This document shows positions 1-4,991 of a stretch of 7,390 nt of DNA, piece after piece; position 1 is the stretch's first letter; the number at the start of each line of letters is the position of its first letter. Origin of the DNA: Nitrososphaera sp. (GTDB taxonomy: Archaea; Thermoproteota; Nitrososphaeria; Nitrososphaerales; Nitrososphaeraceae); NCBI GenBank assembly GCA_023252395.1, contig JAJPDY010000055.1:1-7390 (forward strand), given 5' to 3'. The notes beneath the pieces are model-generated. The model was not told the origin of the DNA. It saw nothing but the letters and a program-made list of their open reading frames with translations, and ran no database searches. Both the position numbers and the translations under genes were made by a program.

Positions 1-518
1 ATTTTTCGCAAAGTCTCATTTTTCACTGCGTCTTGAAGCCTCAGTTTCATAAAGTATGACGCGCCCGGCTGCGCTGACGAGATCTCGCTCTTTATTTTCT
101 GGATCTCGCTTGACTGTTCCTGCGCTTGCGCTTGAATTTTTTTCAGGCTCGCCTTGCCAAGCAGGACCTTGATCCCGATCTCGTCCTTGCCACGCACGCT
201 CGCAATCTTGGCACTGTAGTCTTTGTAAGAAGTGGCAAGGAGCTTCTTTATGCCCTCGTCATTTTTCAAAATGACTCCGAACCGGACTGGGAGAACCGTC
301 GTCATTTCACGCGCAGCTTCTACAACTCTCTGGTGGGCGACAATGTCATTCATGTTAGAGTCCATCTGCTTGAACGGTATGCTGCTGACTACTGCGCAAA
401 TGTCCTTGTATCCTATGGTGAAGACAGGGCTTTCAGATATCCCAATGTTGCCAAGGTTGCCCGGGGGCTTGCTATCCCCCAGATCCATTATGCAGTAAAC
501 GTACCTGCCGTCCACCAT
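1..518 (-). CDS. gvpF: GvpF/GvpL-family gas vesicle protein (partial, C-terminus beyond window edge)
   Basis: Gas-vesicle accessory protein of the GvpF/GvpL family, which binds GvpA and helps nucleate or assemble the vesicle shell in the cytoplasm. I translated this frame directly: 172 codons are open from ATG at 518 to the window edge. It begins with the family-typical GRYVYCIMD (residues 4-12). It also carries the hallmark TVLPVRFGVI (74-83), preceded by the HQRVVEAA segment (62-69). A GKDEIGIKVLL strand follows (110-120), then a helical Gln/Lys/Ser-rich stretch and GASYFMKLRL (152-161), where the family has its second domain. Usual length is roughly 210-280 residues, so some 40-100 are missing to the left. 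The ATG lies 5 bp after the gvpK stop. A GTGAT Shine-Dalgarno-like motif overlaps that stop, implying co-transcription with and coupling to gvpK. GvpF and GvpL are hard to tell apart; the family call is secure, the letter is not. Confidence 0.9.
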   Translation of the reverse strand, partial: MVDGRYVYCIMDLGDSKPPGNLGNIGISESPVFTIGYKDICAVVSSIPFKQMDSNMNDIVAHQRVVEAAREMTTVLPVRFGVILKNDEGIKKLLATSYKDYSAKIASVRGKDEIGIKVLLGKASLKKIQAQAQEQSSEIQKIKSEISSAQPGASYFMKLRLQDAVKNETLRK

Positions 519-523
519 TTTTA

Positions 524-970
524 TCACTTTGCCGTAAGGGTGGCCAGCAACCGTAGCGCAGCCAGGTCGACTCCAGCCACAGCGATTGTCACGTCGCCGG
601 CTATAACTGTCCCCTGATCGATGAGCTTGTCAACAACGTCAACAAGCGTTGCTTGCTCTTGTTGCGAGAACGGCTGCGATAATTTTATCCCGAGCTCTTC
701 CGGCTTTAGGCCAAACTTGCCGGCAATGTCTGCCATGCGCTCGCGTATCTGCATGAACGCAAGGCCGAGCCTCTCGACTTCCTCATTTGTCAGAGTGCCC
801 GACTCTACGCGCCGCATGGCCTGCTTCTCCAGTATGTCAGTTATCGTCTGCACAAGCGTCAAGACTAGCTTTGCAAGGCCGTGCTGGAGCTTTTCAGCAT
901 CTAGCTCTTGAGGCTTGCTTCTTTCAAGCGCCAGCAAAAGGCCGCTGTTGTCAAGGTTCTTTGTTTCCAA
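524..970 (-). CDS. gvpK: Gas vesicle protein GvpK with a fused C-terminal GvpA/J/M-like domain
   Basis: Essential gas-vesicle assembly protein of 148 residues. Residues 24-95 match GvpK: a helix with GLAKLVLTLVQTITDILEKQ (31-50), AMRRVESGTLTNEEVERLGL (51-70) and KFGLKPEELGIKL (85-97). GvpK usually ends near here. Instead residues 107-148 form a second unit of the GvpA/GvpJ/GvpM type, with DKLIDQG (114-120), IAGDVTIAVAGVDLAALR (123-140). It aligns without gaps to GvpJ residues 18-50 of the upstream gene at 16 of 33 identical positions. The start is TTG at 970, with GGGAG 8 bp upstream as ribosome site; no ATG or GTG precedes the GvpK domain in frame. The first 20 bp overlap the end of gvpJ, indicating one operon. 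The tail could be a true fusion or a family variant I do not know; the GvpK assignment itself is firm. Confidence 0.92.
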   Translation of the reverse strand: METKNLDNSGLLLALERSKPQELDAEKLQHGLAKLVLTLVQTITDILEKQAMRRVESGTLTNEEVERLGLAFMQIRERMADIAGKFGLKPEELGIKLSQPFSQQEQATLVDVVDKLIDQGTVIAGDVTIAVAGVDLAALRLLATLTAK

Positions 971-1256
971 GCTCCCTTCTCCCGTCGCCTACTTTCTTTT
1001 TCTCTTTTTCCTTCTTTTCCAGCTCGGCTTTTTCCCTTGCCCACTTTTCCCACGGCAGCTCTATGCCGTAGCGCTTGGCAGTTTCAAGCGACGCGATGAC
1101 CAGGTTTACCTTGAGCGAAAGAAGGTCAACTCCGGCAAAAGAAAGCGTGATGTCGCCGTTGATTACTACGCCCTTGTCCAAAATGCGGTCGAGAAGATCA
1201 AAAAGGGAGAGCTGCCTCGCGGGCAGCTCATGACGGTTGCTAAGCAAGGTCTTCAC
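951..1256 (-). CDS. gvpJ: Gas vesicle protein GvpJ (GvpA-family minor shell/assembly protein)
   Basis: Minor gas-vesicle protein of the GvpA/J/M family, 101 residues, needed for shell nucleation in haloarchaea. Residues 17-50 carry the family core: LSLFDLLDRILDKGVVI followed by NGDITLSFAGVDLLSLKV. The next segment, IASLETAKRYGIELPW (54-69), resembles the GvpJ-specific ASFETAAEYG-(hydrophobic)-P pattern rather than GvpA, which decides the call. A Lys/Glu-rich charged tail (residues 71-101) follows and looks unstructured or helical. The start is GTG at 1256; the only other early choice is TTG at codon 4. The gene overlaps the zinc-ribbon gene upstream by 17 bp and gvpK downstream by 20 bp, so it is expressed as part of a tight operon. 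GvpM or GvpS are alternative names for similar short proteins. Confidence 0.85.
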   Translation of the reverse strand: MKTLLSNRHELPARQLSLFDLLDRILDKGVVINGDITLSFAGVDLLSLKVNLVIASLETAKRYGIELPWEKWAREKAELEKKEKEKKKVGDGRRELGNKEP

Positions 1257-1497
1257 CCAGTCCCATCGATCCGCGCCTTATCTTGCAGTATGAGCAGATG
1301 CCACTGTCCTTGAACCAGTGCTTTGGGCAGAACCCTTCAAGGTATTTTTCAGGCACTGTCTTTGTAAGGTGTATTGCCATGATGTCAAACGGTATCCCGC
1401 GCTGGCATTCAGGGCACCTTGTAAATACCCACCCGTCGCCCATTGCTATCTTTAGCTCTACTTCCTCATACTTGCCGCATACGATGCATACAGCCAA
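1240..1497 (-). CDS. Small zinc-ribbon protein of unknown function inside the gvp operon
   Basis: An 85-residue protein that I do not recognise as any standard Gvp protein. It carries four metal-ligand pairs: C4-x2-C7, C28-x2-C31, C57-x2-H60 and C68-x2-C71, enough for two zinc sites in a treble-clef or zinc-ribbon arrangement. There is no signal peptide or membrane segment, so it is probably cytoplasmic. The TTG at 1497 must be the start: in-frame stops TAA and TGA precede it immediately, and a later start would lose C4 and C7. A GATGAT motif just upstream resembles the archaeal ribosome site GGTGAT. It begins 21 bp after gvpA and overlaps gvpJ by 17 bp, so it is co-expressed with vesicle genes. 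It may be an assembly factor, a metal- or redox-responsive regulator, or a nucleic-acid binder; the sequence does not decide. Confidence 0.82.
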   Translation of the reverse strand: MAVCIVCGKYEEVELKIAMGDGWVFTRCPECQRGIPFDIMAIHLTKTVPEKYLEGFCPKHWFKDSGICSYCKIRRGSMGLGEDLA

Positions 1498-1518
1498 TTA
1501 TCATCAACTGTTTTGTTG

Positions 1519-1758
1519 TTACTTGCCAGCGGATGTTTGGGCTGCTACCAGTGCGGGCGGTCCGGCCAATCCAAGTGCTGCTGCATACCTCAGGAAGGTA
1601 TCAACACCTGCCACCACGATCCTTGCCCTTACCACGAGTATCTCGATGCCCACCAGCGAAACTGAAAGGTTGGCGTCGATCACAAGACCCTTGTCAAGCA
1701 CACGGTCAAGCAAGTCGAAGATGCTCAGTATTGGCCTATAGGCTTGTTGCTGCGACAC
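1519..1758 (-). CDS. gvpA: Gas vesicle major shell protein GvpA (variant)
   Basis: Main structural protein of the gas-vesicle wall, which polymerises into the ribbed amyloid-like shell. It is 79 residues, the usual GvpA length. The diagnostic core is present: FDLLDRVLDKGLVIDA (14-29), SLVGIEIL (34-41) and VDTFLRYAAALG (52-63), with a small Ala/Gly-rich end. It differs from classical GvpA in one well-conserved place: after VIDA, the family's W-A-R is N30-L31-S32, and the glutamate before A-R in the second strand is R44. The start is GTG at 1758; an in-frame TAA lies two codons upstream, and GTGA stands 7 bp before it as ribosome site. It is the first gene of the gvp operon with its own promoter in the 80-bp gap after the MinD gene. 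The GvpB name would be equivalent. Confidence 0.9.
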   Translation of the reverse strand: MSQQQAYRPILSIFDLLDRVLDKGLVIDANLSVSLVGIEILVVRARIVVAGVDTFLRYAAALGLAGPPALVAAQTSAGK

Positions 1759-1793
1759 TAATTATTCACTAGTTGAAGCGTATAGTGGCTGAG

Positions 1794-1801
1794 TAGATAA
1801 A
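1794..1801 (-). promoter_or_regulatory. Probable TATA box of the gvpA operon
   Basis: On the minus strand this reads TTTATCTA, preceded by the A-rich stretch GCAGAAAA that could be a BRE. A start site about 26 bp downstream would fall near 1772, giving a leader of about 13 bases that includes the GTGA ribosome site before gvpA. An inverted repeat CACTA-N11-TAGTG (1767-1787) sits between the box and the gene, where a repressor could bind. A second AT-rich stretch, TATTTTAA at 1810-1817, is a weaker alternative box. Confidence 0.55.
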
Positions 1802-1811
1802 TTTTCTGCTT

Positions 1812-1830
1812 AAAATAGTAGCATGTACTA
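1812..1830 (-). terminator. Possible weak hairpin plus T-run after the MinD gene, or an operator for gvpA
   Basis: Nine bases after the MinD stop codon the minus strand reads TAGTA-CATGC-TACTA-TTTT, an inverted repeat with 5-bp arms followed by four T residues. This could end transcription of the kinase-MinD transcript. Equally, the same repeat lies just upstream of the gvpA TATA box and could be a protein-binding site. The arms are short and AT-rich, so either reading is tentative. Confidence 0.25.
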
Positions 1831-1838
1831 GAAGATTG

Positions 1839-2603
1839 TTATTGTAGACTTGCCTTCAACTCTAGCGCCTCGATTATCGGCCTGAGCGTGGACGTAAAGT
1901 CATGGTCCGGGTTTTTCAGCACAAATATCTCTGAGCTGAGCGCCCGCAGTATCTCGGTGTAGAACGGGATTGCAGTTATCACCTGCGTGCCAAAGAGCGT
2001 TTCAAGCCTTGCCTTGACCTTTTCCTTGTCGACTCCAGGAGGTATCATGTTTGCAACCAGGATCTGGGGCTTCTCCAGCACTTTCGTGACTTCAAGCATG
2101 ACTCCAGTCCCAAATATGTCCTGGCTGTCCATCCTAGATATGATGATGTTCAAGTCGCACGCGCCCATCGACACGAGGGTCGACTTTTCCACTCCGGGGT
2201 GTGTGTCGATTACCATGTAGTCTAGGTCATACATCTTTGATATCACGTCTATAGCGCTTCTGAACATCCCGATTTCATAGCCCTTTGACAGGACTCGGAC
2301 AATGTCTTCTGCCTTGAAGCTTGCCGGGACAAATATCAGCTTGCCCCGCGTGAGGTGCATCTTGTCTGTCAGGTCAATTGCAATGTCGCTTGCGGTGCAC
2401 GCCCCAAGGAAATAGTCATTTAGCGTGTGCTTTATTTCGTCTGGCTTCATTTCAAAGAGCACATGGAGCCCGGGACCCGCTAGATCGAGATCAAGGACTC
2501 CCACCCTTCTGCCTTCAAGCGCAAGCGAAACTGCGAGGTTGGCAGTCATCGTGCTCTTGCCAGTCCCGCCCTTGAATGAATGGACTGCGATCTTGAATGT
2601 CAT
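1839..2603 (-). CDS. MinD/ParA-family ATPase next to the gas-vesicle operon
   Basis: A 254-residue P-loop ATPase of the deviant Walker A (MinD/ParA/Mrp) superfamily, which uses ATP-dependent dimerisation to position cargo, plasmids or division proteins. The deviant Walker A is KGGTGKST (11-18), with the signature lysine K11 and P-loop K16. Walker A' is DLDLAGPG (38-45), and the Walker B/switch II is VIDTHPG (131-137). A typical C-terminal helical portion follows. No clear basic amphipathic membrane-targeting helix is seen at the C-terminus, unlike bacterial MinD, so membrane cycling is uncertain. The ATG overlaps the stop codon of the upstream kinase as ATGA, so the two are translationally coupled. 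It ends 80 bp before gvpA on the same strand. Positioning or partitioning gas vesicles is an attractive role but rests on neighbourhood and on known cargo-positioning by this family. A role in chemotaxis or division placement is also possible. Confidence 0.9.
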   Translation of the reverse strand: MTFKIAVHSFKGGTGKSTMTANLAVSLALEGRRVGVLDLDLAGPGLHVLFEMKPDEIKHTLNDYFLGACTASDIAIDLTDKMHLTRGKLIFVPASFKAEDIVRVLSKGYEIGMFRSAIDVISKMYDLDYMVIDTHPGVEKSTLVSMGACDLNIIISRMDSQDIFGTGVMLEVTKVLEKPQILVANMIPPGVDKEKVKARLETLFGTQVITAIPFYTEILRALSSEIFVLKNPDHDFTSTLRPIIEALELKASLQ

Positions 2604-4303
2604 GCCATGTCCTCCGCCAGCTGCTTTCTCAACGACCTGAAGAATTCGGAATCAATTATCTTGCCAGCTTCTTGCCGGATTGCGTCGGTGACTGTCGGGT
2701 GCAACTCGATCTTTTCAATGGTCTCGTCCCCTATGATGTTTTCCCTCAGCCCGTCTATCAGGCGCTGGAGCCCCTCGAGGCCCTTTTCAATCCTGCTGTC
2801 TACTTCGCGGCGCATCCGCTTGTAGCTTATCTGCTGGTTGATGAATTCCTGCCGCGCCCTTATCAGGCTCCGGGACTCTTCGACCTTTTTCTGGTATCGC
2901 TCTAGCGCGTCATTCCTCTTTCGAAGGGCGTCTTCCCGGGCGTCAAGCAGGCTTGCCTTCATGGCGTCTATCTTTACAATCGCGTCGCGCTTCATCTGGT
3001 CCACCGTCTGCTGGTTGGTAGTGATCTGGGGAAGCTGGTCAGCTGCCACCTGCTCGGTCCGCAAAAAGCGGAGTGGGAGGCTGAAGGCAAAGGTAGCGCC
3101 CTTGCCGTCGCTGTTGTTGCCGGCCCATATCTGGCCGCCGTGCGCCTCAACAATGCTCCTTGCAATAAACAGCCCAAGGCCAGAGCCTTTTTCCGACCTT
3201 GTAGTGAACTTTTCAAACATCTTGTCCTTTATCGACGGGTCAATTCCACTGCCGTTGTCCCGCACGCTTACGAGGACGTTTGGGCCAGACAGGCGCGCAG
3301 TGACATAGATCCCGCCGTCGCGCTCGTCAATAAACTTCATGGCGTTATCAAGCAGGTTGAACAGTACCTCGCTTATCTTGCCCCTGTCACACTCAACTGT
3401 TAGCGGTGCGTCGCCGGGATCAAACATTATTAGCTTCCGGTTGCTGCCGTTGGCTCTTTCCCCGACGACATGCATGATTAATGAATGCAGATCCGCCTTT
3501 TGTATTACCGGCGCCCTTGCAGTCTGCCAATATTTCTTTTCAACGTCGGTTATCACTTCCGAAATAAGAATAGCCATGTTGACTTGCTCTACGTAGATCC
3601 TGAGCCGGCCAGTCTCTATCCTGCTTGCCTGCAGGATGTCTTCTGACAGCTTTAGCAGCCGCTCTGCGTTCCGGCTAATTATTGCCAGCTCTTCTTTTAT
3701 CGAGTGGTCGACGTTGCCAAGCTTTGACTCTATAAGCTCCAGCCCGCCAAGGATAGGCATTATCGGAGTGCGAAGTTCGTGCGCGGCAATGTTGATGAAT
3801 TCGTCTTTCAGCCTGTCTGCTTCGCGCAGCTTGTCGTACAGCTCCCTCTGCTTCAGTATGTATTCGTCTTTTACCCTGTCAGCTTCCTTGAACTTGTCGT
3901 ACATCATCGCCTGCTCCCACAGGCTGTCAAACATGGCGACAAAAGACTTTGTTGCAGAAGGGTTTGAAGAATAGATGCTTACTACTTCATTTTCGTCCTT
4001 TACCTCGTATTCAAGGCTGTTGCGCCTGTCGATTATTAGTATCTCTGGCAGCTCGGAGCCGCTTTCCTTGTAAAAATACCTCGTGTCGATGCTGTCCTCT
4101 GGAAACCTGTTCATGTCAGGGGTCAGCAACTTCACCTGCACGCCCCTCTTTGCCGCTTCCTGCAGAGACTGGATGGTGTTGCGGGCCATGTCCGCCCGCC
4201 CGTTTATGGCAGGCAGGAGCAGCATTATCTCGCTGTTGGCGGAATTGATGAGGTTAATGTAAAGCTGGTACGCGTCGGCAGGGTTTCTGATGATGTCTAG
4301 CAT
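2600..4303 (-). CDS. Sensor histidine kinase with phospholipase-D-like N-terminal sensor and a long coiled-coil C-terminal extension
   Basis: A 567-residue protein, probably cytoplasmic because no membrane segment or signal peptide is visible. Residues 1-130 look like the phospholipase-D-fold sensory domain common in archaeal kinases ([20 protein letters not shown], 37-56) without an HKD catalytic motif. Residues 135-170 are a charged linker with a duplicated YDK..EADR.KDE unit. The HisKA domain has H-box [10 protein letters not shown] with phospho-acceptor H175. The ATPase domain has N-box LFNLLDNA (314-321), G1 DNGSG (349-353), F-box around F363-F366 and G2 GSGLGL (373-378), ending near residue 411. 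About 155 further residues, Lys/Arg/Glu-rich and coiled-coil-like, follow; this tail is not part of a standard kinase. No receiver domain or response regulator is in the window. ATG at 4303 has AGGA 6 bp upstream and a TATA box. The stop overlaps the MinD start. Confidence 0.93.
   Translation of the reverse strand: MLDIIRNPADAYQLYINLINSANSEIMLLLPAINGRADMARNTIQSLQEAAKRGVQVKLLTPDMNRFPEDSIDTRYFYKESGSELPEILIIDRRNSLEYEVKDENEVVSIYSSNPSATKSFVAMFDSLWEQAMMYDKFKEADRVKDEYILKQRELYDKLREADRLKDEFINIAAHELRTPIMPILGGLELIESKLGNVDHSIKEELAIISRNAERLLKLSEDILQASRIETGRLRIYVEQVNMAILISEVITDVEKKYWQTARAPVIQKADLHSLIMHVVGERANGSNRKLIMFDPGDAPLTVECDRGKISEVLFNLLDNAMKFIDERDGGIYVTARLSGPNVLVSVRDNGSGIDPSIKDKMFEKFTTRSEKGSGLGLFIARSIVEAHGGQIWAGNNSDGKGATFAFSLPLRFLRTEQVAADQLPQITTNQQTVDQMKRDAIVKIDAMKASLLDAREDALRKRNDALERYQKKVEESRSLIRARQEFINQQISYKRMRREVDSRIEKGLEGLQRLIDGLRENIIGDETIEKIELHPTVTDAIRQEAGKIIDSEFFRSLRKQLAEDMA
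3794..3901 (-). repeat. Internal direct repeat in the kinase linker (two 45-bp units, 63 bp apart)
   Basis: Copies at 3857-3901 and 3794-3838 encode [15 protein letters not shown] and [15 protein letters not shown]. They match at 35 of 45 DNA positions by my alignment. The period is 21 residues, exactly three heptads, which fits a parallel coiled coil leading into the HisKA helix. It looks like an in-frame duplication that lengthened the signalling helix. Confidence 0.75.
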
Positions 4304-4343
4304 GCCTTTTCCTGATATTGAACAGGAAAATAGAGGCGGATGC

Positions 4344-4351
4344 TTATAAAA
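4344..4351 (-). promoter_or_regulatory. TATA box of the kinase-MinD operon
   Basis: The minus strand reads CATTTTATAAGC with a good archaeal TATA core, TTTTATAA. A start site about 26 bp downstream falls near 4321, giving an 18-base leader. That leader contains AGGA (4310-4313), placed 6 bp before the ATG of the kinase. The box lies in the 65-bp gap after the upstream 86-residue gene, so kinase and MinD probably form their own transcript. Confidence 0.7.
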
Positions 4352-4368
4352 TGGTAGGGTTGATTTTT

Positions 4369-4629
4369 CTATAACATCAAGCCATCAATCACCGGCTTTA
4401 GGTGGTCCGGGAGCTCGGGCAGCTCGCCCGTGTGGCTGATATTGTTCTGAAGCATGTCTGCGCCAATCCTGCGCACCTTCTGCGTGCCTATTAGAGTGTC
4501 GATGGCTCGCTCTATGTCCTTTGGAGCCAGCACGTCTTTGAGCTTTTCCTTGAGCACGTTCTCAGAGTCGTACTTGTTTATGGCGTACTGGAGCAGGATC
4601 AGCTTGTCGTTCATTGATAGGCTTGCCAT
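4369..4629 (-). CDS. Conserved-looking small protein, possibly winged-helix-like, function unknown
   Basis: An 86-residue soluble protein that I do not recognise. Residues 6-50 read as three amphipathic helices (NDKLILLQYAINKYD, ENVLKEKLKDVL, PKDIERAIDTLIGTQ). They are followed by KVRRIGADML, which could be a strand or wing. This resembles a winged-helix DNA-binding layout, but no specific family motif is visible. The C-terminal part (68-86) is Pro/Leu-rich. There are no cysteines, signal peptide or membrane segments. The ATG at 4629 lies 25-32 bp after a TATA box, so the message would be leaderless; codon 6 is a second possible start. It stands 65 bp upstream of the kinase gene on the same strand, but the kinase has its own promoter. 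Confidence 0.65.
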   Translation of the reverse strand: MASLSMNDKLILLQYAINKYDSENVLKEKLKDVLAPKDIERAIDTLIGTQKVRRIGADMLQNNISHTGELPELPDHLKPVIDGLML

Positions 4630-4653
4630 CCATTATTTCAAATTGCATACAGG

Positions 4654-4661
4654 TAATAAAG
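4654..4661 (-). promoter_or_regulatory. TATA box for the 86-residue gene, leaderless start
   Basis: The minus strand reads AACTTTATTACC. The centre of the box is about 28 bp from the ATG at 4629, so transcription would begin at or within three bases of the start codon. No ribosome site precedes that ATG, which agrees with a leaderless message. Confidence 0.55.
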
Positions 4662-4669
4662 TTTCAATG

Positions 4670-4677
4670 TTTATCTG
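4670..4677 (+). promoter_or_regulatory. TATA-like box for the 68-residue gene, leaderless start
   Basis: TTTATCTG is centred 26 bp before the TTG at 4700, so transcription would begin right at the start codon. The box resembles that of gvpA (TTTATCTA). Only 8 bp separate it from the divergent minus-strand box at 4654-4661. A direct repeat TGACTC occurs at 4691-4696 and 4705-4710, around the presumed start site. Confidence 0.45.
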
Positions 4678-4699
4678 GGCCGGCTGTATGTGACTCATA

Positions 4700-4906
4700 T
4701 TGGCTGACTCTATTGCACAATTGCAGGATCTGCTTGATCATAATTACAAGATACAAAAAGTGCAGCCCACGGTTTTTGCTTCAGACGCAGAAGTGAATAT
4801 TGTCATTATCACTGTTGCCTGCCCGGACGGCAACACGCAGACTATCAAGGCGTACAGGGAAGACGCGCAGAAGCTGCGGGAATTTATCAGGACTCTGAAA
4901 ATATAG
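4700..4906 (+). CDS. Small hypothetical protein, function unknown
   Basis: A 68-residue acidic-to-neutral soluble protein that I do not recognise. The predicted layout is helix (residues 3-14), two beta strands (VNIVIITVACPDG, 32-44, and TQTIKAYR, 46-53) and a final helix (EDAQKLREFIRTLKI, 54-68), a compact alpha-beta fold. It has one cysteine (C41), so a metal-chaperone role for the neighbouring copper ATPase is not supported. TTG at 4700 is the only early start; no in-frame ATG exists, and the next GTG is at codon 21, inside the fold. The TATA-like box 26 bp upstream supports the TTG. It ends 85 bp before copA on the same strand, but copA appears to have its own promoter. Confidence 0.6.
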   Translation: MADSIAQLQDLLDHNYKIQKVQPTVFASDAEVNIVIITVACPDGNTQTIKAYREDAQKLREFIRTLKI

Positions 4907-4938
4907 CCAATATCTGGAATTTTGCTATGCCAGAGCTA

Positions 4939-4952
4939 TTTACAATTGTAAA
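4939..4952. promoter_or_regulatory. Perfect 14-bp palindrome matching the CopY cop box, upstream of copA
   Basis: TTTACAATTGTAAA is its own reverse complement and contains TACA-AT-TGTA. This is the consensus (TACAnnTGTA) bound by CopY-type copper-responsive repressors in Lactococcus and Enterococcus. It ends 8 bp before the TATA-like box of copA, where a bound protein would block or aid TBP/TFB binding. The bound regulator is not encoded in the window. That it is a copper operator here is inference from pattern and position. Confidence 0.6.
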
Positions 4953-4960
4953 GTCCCATC

Positions 4961-4968
4961 ATTAAATA
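4961..4968 (+). promoter_or_regulatory. TATA box of copA, leaderless start
   Basis: ATTAAATA is centred about 27 bp before the GTG at 4992, so transcription would start at or one to two bases before the start codon. No ribosome site is visible before that GTG. This supports the chosen start and gives copA a promoter independent of the gene before it. Confidence 0.6.
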
Positions 4969-4991
4969 ACTGAACATCCAAACATCTTCCA

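Noticed and set aside
126..617. Plus-strand open frame of 163 codons
   Set aside because: It lies antisense to the GvpF/L and GvpK genes, which have clear family motifs; its protein has no recognisable feature.
951..1256. Calling this gene a second gvpA
   Set aside because: It lacks SLVGIE and has the ASLETAKRYGIELP segment typical of GvpJ, plus a charged tail that GvpA lacks.
915..1313. Plus-strand open frame with a hydrophobic Phe/Leu-rich start resembling a signal peptide
   Set aside because: The Phe/Leu run is the reverse complement of the Lys/Glu-rich GvpJ tail; GvpJ and the zinc-ribbon gene explain this stretch.
2838..3974. Several plus-strand open frames of 85-156 codons
   Set aside because: All are antisense to the histidine kinase, rich in Ser and Arg, with no domain or ribosome site; they are shadows of the kinase reading frame.
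4700..4906. The idea that the 68-residue protein is a copper chaperone for CopA
   Set aside because: It has a single cysteine and no MxCxxC motif, and copA has its own promoter, so no copper role is supported.
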